Of a stretch of 64,000 nt of DNA, positions 42,284 through 51,054 are shown one piece after another. The stretch comes from Salinisphaera sp. GTDB lineage: Bacteria > Pseudomonadota > Gammaproteobacteria > Nevskiales > Salinisphaeraceae. Below the pieces are notes generated by a model, which saw only the letters and a program-made list of their open reading frames with translations, did no database searches and was not told where the DNA came from. Both the position numbers and the translations under genes were made by a program. Numbering within the stretch: position 1 is the stretch's first letter; the number at the start of each line of letters is the position of its first letter. The stretch covers positions 1 to 64,000 of the forward strand of contig JAQIBT010000110.1 of assembly GCA_027858915.1 (NCBI GenBank), written 5' to 3'.

Positions 42284-42913
42284 TTGAACGTCCTCGAAGC
42301 GATTGTCAGTCGCCGCTCGGCGCGCCGGTTCGATCCGGCGCATGTCATGCCCGCCGCCACCGTGCGCGAGCTGATGGATTACGTGTTGCTTACGCCCACG
42401 GCGTTCAATATCCAGAACTGGCGGTTTGTTGCGGTCCAGGATCCGGAACTGCGCGTAGAAATCCGCAAAGCCGCCTGGGGCCAGAAACAGGTGACCGAAT
42501 CATCCTTGCTGCTGGTCTTCTGCATGGATCTGAAGAGCTGGGGCAAGGAACCGGAACGCTATTGGGTGAACGCCCCGGCCAAGGTGGCCGAGAACATGGT
42601 GCGCGAGATCCGCCATTTCTACCGCGACGATGAACAACTGCAGCGCGACGAAGGCATGCGCTCCTGCGGCATGGCCGCACAAACCGCCATGCTCGCTGCC
42701 AAGGCGCTTGGCTACGACTCCTGCCCCATGGACGGCTTTGACTTCAAGCGCGTCGGCCATCTGATCAACCTGCCCACAGACCATCGCATATGCATGATGC
42801 TATGCGTGGGAAAGAGTCTGGCCGAGCCGCATCCGCGCAGCGGCCAGCTTCCCTTGGAAGAAGTCTTCATGACCGACGGTTTTCCGGAGCGCATCGACAG
42901 CAGCACTTCCTGA
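42284..42913 (+). CDS. Nitroreductase family protein
   Basis: A 209-residue FMN-dependent nitroreductase family protein. SRRSARRFDPAHVMP is the typical N-terminal phosphate-binding segment. LLTPTAFNIQNWRFVAVQD and the late MMLCVGKSLAEPHPR are characteristic. The start is TTG at 42284, only 2 nt after the purB stop, so translation is probably coupled. The physiological substrate (quinone, nitro compound or other) cannot be inferred. It is convergent with the thioesterase gene at 42926. Confidence 0.88.
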   Translation: MNVLEAIVSRRSARRFDPAHVMPAATVRELMDYVLLTPTAFNIQNWRFVAVQDPELRVEIRKAAWGQKQVTESSLLLVFCMDLKSWGKEPERYWVNAPAKVAENMVREIRHFYRDDEQLQRDEGMRSCGMAAQTAMLAAKALGYDSCPMDGFDFKRVGHLINLPTDHRICMMLCVGKSLAEPHPRSGQLPLEEVFMTDGFPERIDSSTS

Positions 42914-42925
42914 TTCGGGGAGGCC

Positions 42926-43366
42926 TTATTCCTCCGGCGCAAGACTTTCCAGATCGCGGATACGCTCGCGTACGGTTTCAGGCACGCGCATGCTGGTCTG
43001 GGCGCCGTAGTCAAACCACACCACCACATTTTCCAGCACCGCGATCACGTCCTCGCTATCGGCCATGAACAGGCATTGCTCGATATCCAGACTCGAGCGG
43101 CCGATTCGTCGCACCCGAGTGCCGATCTCGACGTCCGCCGGATAACGCAGCTGCTGTCGGAAACTGCAGCGCAGGTCCGCCAGGATCGGGCCATCGCTGG
43201 TCTGGGTACCGCCGTCTTCGGCAATCTGGTGGATATAGTCGATCCGCCCGTCTTCCGAATAGCGGAAATACACCGCGTTGTTGACGTGGCCGAGACTATC
43301 CATCTCACCCCACTTCACCTTGATGGGCGTGATATGCGCGTAATCCGATCGCGTCGGTGTGCTCAT
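42926..43366 (-). CDS. Acyl-CoA thioesterase, 4HBT hotdog family
   Basis: A 146-residue hotdog-fold thioesterase of the 4-hydroxybenzoyl-CoA/YbgC type. The WGEMDSLGHVNNAVYFRYSE segment contains the family's Asp and HVNN signature. ATG 43366 is used, with AAAGGA about 10 nt upstream. It is divergent from a TetR regulator and shares with it a 119-bp region holding a 14-bp palindrome. Together with fadE next to the regulator this suggests a role in fatty acyl-CoA turnover under TetR control. Confidence 0.85.
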   Translation of the reverse strand: MSTPTRSDYAHITPIKVKWGEMDSLGHVNNAVYFRYSEDGRIDYIHQIAEDGGTQTSDGPILADLRCSFRQQLRYPADVEIGTRVRRIGRSSLDIEQCLFMADSEDVIAVLENVVVWFDYGAQTSMRVPETVRERIRDLESLAPEE

Positions 43367-43414
43367 GGTATCTGTTCCTTTCATCAGAACTTTCACGGCG
43401 TGCATCCTGTTTCC

Positions 43415-43428
43415 ATACGCTAGCGTAT
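43415..43428. promoter_or_regulatory. Palindromic operator candidate for the TetR regulator
   Basis: ATACGCTAGCGTAT is a perfect 14-bp palindrome in the divergent thioesterase-tetR gap. It abuts TTGACA (43428-43433), a consensus -35 box for the tetR-fadE direction. A TATAAT -10 box exists on the minus strand at 43454-43459, toward the thioesterase. A repressor bound here could block both. Assignment to the adjacent TetR protein is inference from position and symmetry. Confidence 0.6.
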
Positions 43429-43485
43429 TGACAGAACACGAAGACTAGTCAAGATTATACGTAAAGTCATGACAGGCCATCGCTG

Positions 43486-44163
43486 ATGCCCAAACGCCCC
43501 AAAGTGATGCTGAGCTCCCAGGACTGGGCCGAAGCGGCCCTCAATGCCATCGGCGACCGCGGAGTCGAGGCCGTTGCCGTTGAACCGCTGGCGCGCGCGC
43601 TCGGGGTGACCAAGGGCAGTTTCTACTGGCATTTTCCCAATCGCGATGCGCTGCTGAGCGCCGCGCTCCAACTCTGGGAGGCCCGCGAAACCGACGAAGT
43701 ACTGGCGCGCGTGGCACAGGAAACCAATCCGCGCGCTCGGATCAAGCGGCTAGTGACCGAGGTCAATACCTCGCGGCGCGCCAGCCGCGTCTATCTGGCG
43801 TTGTCGAACGCGACCAAGCCGGCGTTCGTGCGCGATTACGTCGAACGCGTATCCCAGCGCCGCCTGTCTTTCATCACCGATTGCTACGGCGCACTGGGCC
43901 TGTCCGCCGAGCGGGCGCGCCAGTGGGCATTGCAGACCTATTCGGTATTTCTCGGCTCGCTGCAGATCCGGCGCGATCTACCGGCTGAATGGCCAGCCGC
44001 CGATGATCCCGCGTTTGCCGAGTACGTGCGTTTTCTGATGGTGAGCCTGGTACCGCCCGAGCTGGACCACATCGCGGCCGAGCCCGATGTGCAGGCAAAT
44101 GACCGGGCCCACGACAATTCCAATTTATCTGATTACGGAACGGCTTCGGCCGATGCCCGCTGA
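43486..44163 (+). CDS. TetR/AcrR family transcriptional regulator
   Basis: A 225-residue one-component repressor. The N-terminal helix-turn-helix includes VEAVAVEPLARALGVTKGSFYWHFPNRDALL, split here by the recognition helix GVTKGSFYWHF typical of TetR. The C-terminal part is the ligand-binding and dimerisation domain. It lies 25 bp upstream of fadE in the same direction and divergent from a thioesterase, so an acyl-CoA ligand and control of these fatty-acid genes are plausible. The final 20 residues are polar and probably disordered. Confidence 0.92.
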   Translation: MPKRPKVMLSSQDWAEAALNAIGDRGVEAVAVEPLARALGVTKGSFYWHFPNRDALLSAALQLWEARETDEVLARVAQETNPRARIKRLVTEVNTSRRASRVYLALSNATKPAFVRDYVERVSQRRLSFITDCYGALGLSAERARQWALQTYSVFLGSLQIRRDLPAEWPAADDPAFAEYVRFLMVSLVPPELDHIAAEPDVQANDRAHDNSNLSDYGTASADAR

Positions 44164-44188
44164 TTTTTCTTAACGGAGGTTTTGAACC

Positions 44189-46651
44189 ATGAGTGTCTTG
44201 ATATCACTGATAGTCGCTATCGCGGCGATATGGGCGCTCGCCTACGTCGGCGCGCCTTTGGTGGCCTGGAGCGCAGCGGTAGTGATCTACTTCGGCGCGC
44301 TGGCCATATTTGGCGTCATCGGCCCGGTCGGGCTGCTGATCGCTGCCATCATATTCGTGCCCTTGCTGGCGCTGTTCAACAGTCAGAGTCTGCGACGGAA
44401 ATACGCTACCAAGCCGATATTCAAGGGCTTCAAGGCCGTTCTCCCGCCGATGTCGGATACCGAGCGCGAAGCGCTGGAGGCCGGCAGCACCTGGTGGGAA
44501 ACCGAGATGTTCCGCGGTAAGCCGGACTGGCAGTATCTGCTCGACTTCAAGCGCACCAAACTCACAGACGAAGAACGCTCGTTCCTGGATAACGAGACGG
44601 AAACCCTGTGCGAAATGCTGGACGAATGGGAAATCATGAACGTCCATCACGATATTCCCAAGCCCGGCTGGGATTACATCCGCAAGCACAAATTCTTTGC
44701 GATGCTGATTCCCAAGGAGCACGGCGGCCTGGGCTTCTCTGCCCTGGCGCAGTCGACCGTTGTCGCCAAGATCGCCTCGCGTTCGCTGACCACCGCCGTC
44801 ACCGTGATGGTGCCGAACTCGCTTGGGCCGGGCGAACTATTGGTGCACTACGGCACCAAGGAACAACAGGACAAGTGGTTGCCTGGCCTGGCCAACGGCA
44901 GCGAGATCCCCTGCTTCGGCCTGACCGGCCCGGAAGTCGGCTCCGACGCCGGCGCGCTGCCGGATACCGGGATTGTCTGCAAGGGTGAATACAACGGCGA
45001 ACAAGTGCTGGGCATGAAGCTCACCTTCTCCAAGCGCTGGATTACCCTGGCCCCGGTGGCGACGGTCATCGGATTGGCGTTCAAGCTATTTGATCCGGAC
45101 GGCCTGCTGGGCGACAAGGACAAGACCGCCTACGGCATTACCTGTGCGCTGATCTCCTCCCAGGAGCCCGGCGTGGATATCGGCCGGCGGCATTTCCCCG
45201 GCGCGTTCATGAACGGCCCCATCTACGGCAAGGACGTGTTCGTGCCGCTGGATGCCATCATCGGCGGCCAGGAAAAGGCCGGCGGTGGCTGGCGCATGCT
45301 GGTTGAATGCCTGTCGGCAGGCCGCGGCATATCGCTGCCCGCACTCTCTTCGGCGGCGGCCAAGACGGCCTATCGCATGACCGGTGCCTGGGGCCGCGTG
45401 CGTCGTCAGTTCAAGCTGCCGATCGGCAAGTTCGAGGGCGTACAGGAAGCCACCGCACGCATATCGGGCCTGAACTACAAGATGGAGGCCGCCCGTGTGC
45501 TGACCGCCTCCGGCGTGGATCATTGCACGCCGTCGGTCGTCACTGCCATGGCCAAATACCACATGACCGAATGGATGCGCACCATCGTCAACGATGCGAT
45601 GGACGTACACGGCGGGCGTGGTATCCAGCAGGGCCCGCGCAATTATCTGTCCGGTTGTTACCAGTCGGTGCCGATCGCGATCACGGTCGAGGGCGCTAAT
45701 ATCCTCACTCGCAGCCTGATGATCTTCGGCCAGGGCGCGATCCGTTGTCATCCGTTCATCTTCCCGGAAATGGAAGCCGCACGCGAAGACGATCTGGAAG
45801 AGTTCGACGATCTGCTGTGGGCCCATGTGGGCCATTCGGTGAATCGCGCAGCCCGCGCCTTCACGTTCGGACTCACCGGCGCAGCCTTTGTCAAGGCGCC
45901 GGTATCCGGCGTGGCAGCACCCTACTACCAGCAGCTGGAGCGTTTTTCGTCCGCGCTGGCGATCTCGGCCGACGTTACCATGGGTATGCTCGGCGGCGAG
46001 CTCAAACGCAAGGAACTGCTGTCGGCGCGTCTGGGTGACGTGTTGTCCGAGCTGTACTTCGGTTCGGCCACGCTCAAGTACTTCTACGATGAGGGCGAGA
46101 AGGAAGAAGACGTAGCGCATCTGCACTACGTGATGCTGGAGTGTCTGAAGAATATCGAGACCGCGTTCGACGGCTTCTTCCGCAACTTCCCGAATCGCTT
46201 GATAGCCGGCATCATGCGTTTCCTGGTGTTCCCGACCGGTATGGCCCACAAGGGAGCCAGCGACAAGCTCATCAACAAGCTGGGCGACCAGATCATGGAA
46301 GCGTCAGCGTTCCGCGATCGACTGTCGGCGGACATCTATCTCGGCAGCGATGGCACCAGCGCCACCGGCCGCATGGAGAAGACCTTCCAGAAGCTGGTCG
46401 AGGTCGAGCCACTCTACGACACGTTCTTCAAGGCCGTAGCCAAGGGCGAAGTCGATGGTCTGACGGTGGACGAGCGGTTGAAGTCCTGCGTGGAGAAACG
46501 CCTGCTGACCAACGCCGAAGCCAAACAGGTCAAGGAGTACGACGATATGCGTTACGACGCCATCCTGACCGACGCCTTCAGCAAGGAATATATGGCGGAC
46601 ATGGCAAACATGAAGCATGAAGATCATCGCCTCGAATCGCGTGTTGCTTGA
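44189..46651 (+). CDS. fadE: Acyl-CoA dehydrogenase FadE
   Basis: Catalyses the first step of fatty acid beta-oxidation. The 820-residue protein has the special FadE layout: two or three N-terminal membrane helices (about residues 3-70), KGFKAVLPPMSDTEREALEAG, an acyl-CoA dehydrogenase core with VPNSLGPGELLVHYG and CFGLTGPEVGSDAGA, and a long C-terminal DUF1974 domain (about 510-800). The length is near E. coli FadE (814 aa). ACGGAGG lies about 10 nt before the ATG. It is probably cotranscribed with tetR. A terminator follows 41 nt after the stop. Confidence 0.95.
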   Translation: MSVLISLIVAIAAIWALAYVGAPLVAWSAAVVIYFGALAIFGVIGPVGLLIAAIIFVPLLALFNSQSLRRKYATKPIFKGFKAVLPPMSDTEREALEAGSTWWETEMFRGKPDWQYLLDFKRTKLTDEERSFLDNETETLCEMLDEWEIMNVHHDIPKPGWDYIRKHKFFAMLIPKEHGGLGFSALAQSTVVAKIASRSLTTAVTVMVPNSLGPGELLVHYGTKEQQDKWLPGLANGSEIPCFGLTGPEVGSDAGALPDTGIVCKGEYNGEQVLGMKLTFSKRWITLAPVATVIGLAFKLFDPDGLLGDKDKTAYGITCALISSQEPGVDIGRRHFPGAFMNGPIYGKDVFVPLDAIIGGQEKAGGGWRMLVECLSAGRGISLPALSSAAAKTAYRMTGAWGRVRRQFKLPIGKFEGVQEATARISGLNYKMEAARVLTASGVDHCTPSVVTAMAKYHMTEWMRTIVNDAMDVHGGRGIQQGPRNYLSGCYQSVPIAITVEGANILTRSLMIFGQGAIRCHPFIFPEMEAAREDDLEEFDDLLWAHVGHSVNRAARAFTFGLTGAAFVKAPVSGVAAPYYQQLERFSSALAISADVTMGMLGGELKRKELLSARLGDVLSELYFGSATLKYFYDEGEKEEDVAHLHYVMLECLKNIETAFDGFFRNFPNRLIAGIMRFLVFPTGMAHKGASDKLINKLGDQIMEASAFRDRLSADIYLGSDGTSATGRMEKTFQKLVEVEPLYDTFFKAVAKGEVDGLTVDERLKSCVEKRLLTNAEAKQVKEYDDMRYDAILTDAFSKEYMADMANMKHEDHRLESRVA

Positions 46652-46691
46652 GGGAAGGACCTTCGATGACCCGTTAGCGGCTATCGAGACG

Positions 46692-46717
46692 ACCCGGGCT
46701 CCGACCCGGGTTTTTTT
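46692..46717 (+). terminator. Rho-independent terminator after fadE
   Basis: ACCCGGG (46692-46698) pairs perfectly with CCCGGGT (46705-46711) across a 6-nt loop, followed by seven T (46711-46717). The T-run ends only 16 nt before the ATG of the next gene. Confidence 0.85.
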
Positions 46718-46733
46718 GCGCCACAATCTGGCC

Positions 46734-47156
46734 ATGGACAACCGCGAAAAAGCCGACGCCTTCGATGCCACCGACTACCAGACAATTCTGGACGGCGACG
46801 CTTGTTCGATTCGTATTGGTCGGCCAGCGCCGGCTGCCGTGGCTAGCTGGATCGACGAGAACGCGGCCAGCGGCACCGCCTGGATCATCACCGGCGACAA
46901 CCCTGGAGCCGCCCAGGACAGCCCTGGGCGCAATGATGCACGCCGCACGCTGCTGGCGATATGGGTCGACAGACCCGGCATCGAGGCGATCACAAGCACC
47001 CATCATGCGTCAGACGGCCGCTGGCCGGACGAGCACGGGCTGCTGATCGCCGGTATCGACGATGCGCTGGCATTATCGCTCGGCCGACGCTTTGGACAGG
47101 CGGCAATCGTCGCCGTATCGGCACACGACGTGGCGCGCCTGTGGTGGCTGGAATAG
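46734..47156 (+). CDS. DUF3293 domain protein
   Basis: A 140-residue cytoplasmic protein. The block TAWIITGDNPGAAQDSPGRN followed by an Arg/Leu-rich helix, and the later GLLIAGIDDALALSLGRRFGQAAIV, fit the DUF3293 family, whose function is unknown. The ATG at 46734 is the natural start, but there is no Shine-Dalgarno and a terminator ends 16 nt upstream. The frame also stays open to an ATG at 46617 inside fadE, which would give 179 residues and place the hairpin inside the coding region. The short form fits the family better. Confidence 0.7.
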   Translation: MDNREKADAFDATDYQTILDGDACSIRIGRPAPAAVASWIDENAASGTAWIITGDNPGAAQDSPGRNDARRTLLAIWVDRPGIEAITSTHHASDGRWPDEHGLLIAGIDDALALSLGRRFGQAAIVAVSAHDVARLWWLE

Positions 47157-47263
47157 TGGCAGTGTTCGGCGCCTTGGGGATTACACTCATTTGCAGCCAA
47201 AGCGGATGATCGGGATCAACCGCGCCTGAAGCGAGCCGCGTGTGCCGTTATAACCTGCCTGGA

Positions 47264-47554
47264 TCAGCGGTCGGAGTGGCCCAGCTCCCGATCCGGCGCA
47301 ATGGCATCTCGGATCATCTGCTTGATCGGTTTGGTTTCTGGAAATCCGCCTGCCTCGTGACGCGAATGCAGACGTACGCCGTCAAGCCATATCTCGAATA
47401 TACCCGTGCCGGCGGGTACCACAGCCACTTCGCCTAGCTCATCGTCAAACGTGGTCAGCAGCTCCTGCGCCATCCACGCCGCACGCGCCACCCAGCGACA
47501 GGCTGGACAGTAGTGGATCTCGACGCGCGGTGATCGTGGACCACTGCTTATCAT
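47264..47554 (-). CDS. SelT/SelW/SelH (Rdx) family protein
   Basis: A 96-residue thioredoxin-like protein of the Rdx family. VEIHYCPACRWVARAAWMAQELL carries the CxxC redox pair, and VPAGTGIFEIWLDGVRLHSR followed by the GGFPETKPIKQMIRD block is typical; each run is quoted in part. Prokaryotic members use Cys where animal SelW has selenocysteine. A thiol redox role is assumed; its partner is unknown. The ATG overlaps the stop of the upstream thioesterase (47551-47554), so the two are coupled. Confidence 0.85.
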   Translation of the reverse strand: MISSGPRSPRVEIHYCPACRWVARAAWMAQELLTTFDDELGEVAVVPAGTGIFEIWLDGVRLHSRHEAGGFPETKPIKQMIRDAIAPDRELGHSDR

Positions 47555-47997
47555 TGGCTGCGATCATGGGGAACGTAGGCGCTGGCAAACTCTGCCGGCA
47601 TGCGACACGGACGGCCGCTGGACAGGCGAACCGTCACATACTGCGTACGGCCGCGCAGGACGGTATGCCCGTCGCTGACGCGGCGCATTTGAAAGGCACG
47701 CCACAGCGCCAAACGGCCATCGTTCTTCTCGATCCAGGTAGCGACCTGCAGCTGATCACCCAGCATTGCGGCAATCAGATAGTCCAGCTCGTGCCTGCGT
47801 ACTACGCAGGCCGCATCAAGTGCCCGGTAGCTATCCCAGCTCAGGCCCAGAACTTCGGTATGGGCCCAGGCGGCCCGTTCCATATACTTCAGATAAACGG
47901 CGTTGTTGACGTGGTCAAGGCGGTCGATATCAGAGGGCTGCACCGCAATATTAATGAAGAACGGAACATCGACGTCCCAATATTGACTACGCGCCAT
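47551..47997 (-). CDS. Acyl-CoA thioesterase, 4HBT hotdog family (second copy)
   Basis: A 148-residue hotdog thioesterase. QPSDIDRLDHVNNAVYLKYM holds the Asp and HVNN signature, and VVRRHELDYL follows. It differs clearly from the thioesterase at 42926, so it is not a recent duplicate. ATG 47997 is used with a GGGGGCGG stretch 4-11 nt upstream. It is translationally coupled to the Rdx gene. The substrate is unknown. Confidence 0.85.
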   Translation of the reverse strand: MARSQYWDVDVPFFINIAVQPSDIDRLDHVNNAVYLKYMERAAWAHTEVLGLSWDSYRALDAACVVRRHELDYLIAAMLGDQLQVATWIEKNDGRLALWRAFQMRRVSDGHTVLRGRTQYVTVRLSSGRPCRMPAEFASAYVPHDRSQ

Positions 47998-48072
47998 AGC
48001 CGCCCCCACCGGACGGCCGGCTGCCGAAAAACAACGGCCACGCGCCCCTGCCGGCGAGATGCTCCCAGGCCA

Positions 48073-48513
48073 TCAACCCGCCGAGGCCACGCGTTTCATG
48101 TCTGGCGGTACGCCGACTGTGCGGTATAGACGACTCAGGAAGACATTGGCGCTCGGATCACCCGAGAACAGCACAGCATAGTTCGAGTGGACTTCGGCGT
48201 TGAAGGCTTTTTTGTTGCTGGCCTGCATCATATAGGCCAGCGCGTCGAGATCCTCACCCTGGCCGCGCGCGGCCTCGCTCTTGAGCATGGCGTACTGCGA
48301 TTTGACGAAACGGCGCCGCGCCTCGTGGTTCTGGGCGTAGCTGTTGCTCTGCTTGGTCGTGGCGTTGCTGGTGCCGCGTACGGCGTCCGTCGTGGCGTTG
48401 GCGATACGCTGAGTACCGTTGACCAGCGTGTCGGAAGTGACTGTAATCTGGGAGCAACCGGCCGTTGTGGCGCCAACGAGTGCCAGCGCTGCAAAACGAG
48501 TGATTACACGCAT
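48073..48513 (-). CDS. Small lipoprotein, DUF3015-like
   Basis: A 146-residue protein with a lipoprotein signal: a basic start MRVITR, a hydrophobic stretch and the lipobox TTAGC ending at Cys20. The mature part has a Ser/Thr/Asn-rich segment (about residues 25-60) and a helical region with LKSEAARGQGEDLDALAYMM that resembles DUF3015 proteins. The function is unknown; it should be anchored in a membrane facing the periplasm. GGGAG lies about 8 nt before ATG 48513, deciding the start over upstream in-frame codons. It is divergent from the suf operon. Confidence 0.75.
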   Translation of the reverse strand: MRVITRFAALALVGATTAGCSQITVTSDTLVNGTQRIANATTDAVRGTSNATTKQSNSYAQNHEARRRFVKSQYAMLKSEAARGQGEDLDALAYMMQASNKKAFNAEVHSNYAVLFSGDPSANVFLSRLYRTVGVPPDMKRVASAG

Positions 48514-48717
48514 CGAATTCTCCCTTGAAATATATTTGGTGTGGCATCCATTAGATCGCTCGCTATCGTACCTGACAAGCGTTTTACAAATTCTATTTCT
48601 TGAACAGGACCCATAGAACCCCACTATCACTGGCATGGGAAGACGACCATATAAGAGCCGTCGTCTTTCGCGTTATACTTGCCTTGTTTTCGACCGCTCA
48701 AGATAAACCGAGTTGAT

Positions 48718-50202
48718 ATGGCCGCACATCAGGAAGACGTCGAAGCGCTTGTCGCCGAGCGCGAGTATGAAGCTGGATTCGTCACCGATCTGGAGTCAGA
48801 CACCATTGCGCCTGGCCTGAATGAAGACGTGATCCGCTTCATCTCCGGCAAGAAGGACGAACCCGAGTGGATGCTCGAGTGGCGCCTGGAAGCGTATCGA
48901 CAGTGGAAACAGATGAAATCGCCGAAATGGCCGCATCTGCACTACGCACCGATCGACTATCAGAAAATCTCTTACTTTTCGGCGCCAAAGTCGTCGGCTG
49001 GCAAGCCGAAGAGCCTTGACGAGGTCGATCCAAAGCTTCTGGAAACCTATGCCAAGCTGGGCATCCCTCTGCATGAGCAGGAAATGCTGGCCGGCGTCGA
49101 GGGTGCGTCGTATCCGCGAAGCAACAACGTCGCCGTGGATGCGGTGTTCGACAGCGTGTCTGTCGCCACCACATTCAAGGGCAAGCTCAAGGACGCCGGC
49201 GTCATCTTCTGTTCGATCTCCGAGGCTATTCAGGAGCACCCGGAGCTGGTGAAAAAGTATCTCGGCTCGGTCGTTCCGCGCGGTGACAACTTCTTTGCCG
49301 GCCTCAACGCCGCGGTATTCACCGACGGGTCGTTTGTCTATATCCCCAAGGGCGTACGCTGCCCGATGGAGCTGTCGACCTACTTCCGTATCAACGCCGA
49401 GAACACCGGTCAGTTCGAGCGCACGCTGATCATTGCTGAAGCCGGCAGTCACGTGAGCTATCTAGAAGGTTGCACGGCACCGCAGCGCGACGAGAACCAG
49501 TTGCACGCCGCAGTGGTCGAGTTGGTGGCGGAGGACGACGCCGAGATCAAGTACTCGACGGTCCAGAACTGGTATCCCGGCGATGAGAACGGCAAGGGTG
49601 GCATCTTCAATTTCGTGACCAAGCGCGGCGATTGCCGCGGTGCGCGCTCGAAGATTTCCTGGACACAAGTCGAAACCGGCTCGGCCATCACCTGGAAATA
49701 CCCCAGCTGCATCTTGACCGGCGACGATTCAGTGGGCGAATTTTACTCGGTCGCAGTCACCCGCGGCATGCAGCAGGCTGATACCGGCACCAAGATGATT
49801 CACATCGGCCGCAATAGCAAGTCCACGATCATCGCCAAGGGCATCTCTGCAGCGCGCGGTGAACAGGCCTATCGCGGTTTGGTGAAGATTCTGCCGAGCG
49901 CCGCCAATGCGCGTAATTTCACGCAGTGCGACAGCCTGCTGATCGGCGACAAATGCGGCGCACATACCTTTCCCTACGTGGAATCACGCAACAGCACAGC
50001 CAAGCTTGAACACGAGGCCACCACCTCGAAGATCGGCGAAGACCAGATGTTTTACTGCCTGCAGCGCGGCTTGACCGAGGAGGATGCCGTCAGTCTGATC
50101 GTCAACGGCTTCTGCAAGGACGTGTTCAAGGAGCTGCCGATGGAGTTCGCGGTAGAAGCTCAGAAACTGCTGGACGTTACCCTGGAAAACGCGGTCGGCT
50201 AG
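48718..50202 (+). CDS. sufB: Fe-S cluster assembly scaffold SufB
   Basis: SufB is the scaffold on which SufBC2D builds Fe-S clusters. The 494-residue protein matches E. coli SufB length. It shows [17 protein letters not shown]-like text (here [17 protein letters not shown]), [40 protein letters not shown] and [13 protein letters not shown], with the conserved Cys/His residues of the SufB-SufD interface. ATG 48718 has only weak SD sequence. TATACT at about 48675 may be the -10 box of the operon promoter. No iscR precedes it. Confidence 0.96.
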   Translation: MAAHQEDVEALVAEREYEAGFVTDLESDTIAPGLNEDVIRFISGKKDEPEWMLEWRLEAYRQWKQMKSPKWPHLHYAPIDYQKISYFSAPKSSAGKPKSLDEVDPKLLETYAKLGIPLHEQEMLAGVEGASYPRSNNVAVDAVFDSVSVATTFKGKLKDAGVIFCSISEAIQEHPELVKKYLGSVVPRGDNFFAGLNAAVFTDGSFVYIPKGVRCPMELSTYFRINAENTGQFERTLIIAEAGSHVSYLEGCTAPQRDENQLHAAVVELVAEDDAEIKYSTVQNWYPGDENGKGGIFNFVTKRGDCRGARSKISWTQVETGSAITWKYPSCILTGDDSVGEFYSVAVTRGMQQADTGTKMIHIGRNSKSTIIAKGISAARGEQAYRGLVKILPSAANARNFTQCDSLLIGDKCGAHTFPYVESRNSTAKLEHEATTSKIGEDQMFYCLQRGLTEEDAVSLIVNGFCKDVFKELPMEFAVEAQKLLDVTLENAVG

Positions 50203-50229
50203 CTACGCCGCGATCGCGTCTGTCCCAGC

Positions 50230-50258
50230 CAGGCCCGCGCCGTGAGGTAGCGGGCCTG
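50230..50258 (+). other. Intergenic hairpin between sufB and sufC
   Basis: CAGGCCCGC (50230-50238) pairs perfectly with GCGGGCCTG (50250-50258) around an 11-nt loop. No T-run follows, so it is not a complete terminator. It could stabilise the sufB 3' end or lower transcription into sufCDS. It occupies the middle of the only long gap (90 bp) inside the operon. Confidence 0.6.
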
Positions 50259-50292
50259 TCCTGTTATTCATCTCATTCTTTGATAACCGAAT

Positions 50293-51054
50293 ATGCTATC
50301 AATCAAGAATCTGCACGCCGAGGTCGACGGCAAACCGATACTCCGCGGCATCAATCTCGACATACCGGCGGGAGAGATTCACGCCATCATGGGCCCCAAC
50401 GGTTCGGGCAAGTCGACGCTGGCCAGCGTGCTGGCCGGACGTGAGGAATATGAGGTCACCCAAGGTAGCGTGACCTACAAGAACCACAAGCTGCTGGAGC
50501 TCGATCCCAACGAGCGCGCCTGCGAGGGTGTGTTCCTCGGCTTTCAGTATCCGGTGGAGATTCCGGGTGTGTCGAATCTTTATCTGCTGCGCGCAGCGAT
50601 CAACGCTCGTCGCAAGTATCACGGCGAGCCAGAAATCGCAGCAATCGACTTCATGAAGCTGGTGCAGGAAAAGATCGACTACGTCGGCATGAGCATGGAC
50701 ATGGTCAAGCGCGGCGTGAACGAGGATTTCTCCGGCGGCGAGAAAAAGCGCAACGAAATTTTCCAGATGTTGATGCTCGAGCCGACCCTCGCTCTACTCG
50801 ATGAAACCGATTCCGGTCTGGATATCGACGCGCTGAAGGTGGTAGCCGACGGCATCAACCGCCTGCGTTCGCCCGAGCGTTCGACGGTGCTGGTCACCCA
50901 CTACAAGCGGCTTCTGGAGTACGTGGTTCCCGACCGCGTGCACGTACTCTACAAGGGCCAGATCGTGCGTTCGGGCGGCCCCGAGCTGGCCGACACGCTC
51001 GAGGCCGAAGGCTACGCGAACCTGGAAACCGACGAGACCGCTGCTACATCATGA
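50293..51054 (+). CDS. sufC: Fe-S cluster assembly ATPase SufC
   Basis: SufC is the ABC-type ATPase that drives conformational change of SufBD. The 253-residue protein has Walker A GPNGSGKST (about residues 35-43), the Q-loop segment LGFQYPVEIPGVSN, the ABC signature as FSGGEKKRNEI and Walker B LALLDETDSGLDID, as in other SufC proteins. Its stop overlaps the sufD start in ATGA (51051-51054). Confidence 0.97.
   Translation: MLSIKNLHAEVDGKPILRGINLDIPAGEIHAIMGPNGSGKSTLASVLAGREEYEVTQGSVTYKNHKLLELDPNERACEGVFLGFQYPVEIPGVSNLYLLRAAINARRKYHGEPEIAAIDFMKLVQEKIDYVGMSMDMVKRGVNEDFSGGEKKRNEIFQMLMLEPTLALLDETDSGLDIDALKVVADGINRLRSPERSTVLVTHYKRLLEYVVPDRVHVLYKGQIVRSGGPELADTLEAEGYANLETDETAATS

Noticed and set aside
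45086-46249. 387-codon minus-strand frame inside fadE
   Set aside because: Antisense shadow of a clearly conserved gene.
48073-48636. Longer version of the small lipoprotein starting upstream at 48636
   Set aside because: The ATG at 48513 has a good Shine-Dalgarno and begins a proper lipoprotein signal; the extension is not signal-like.
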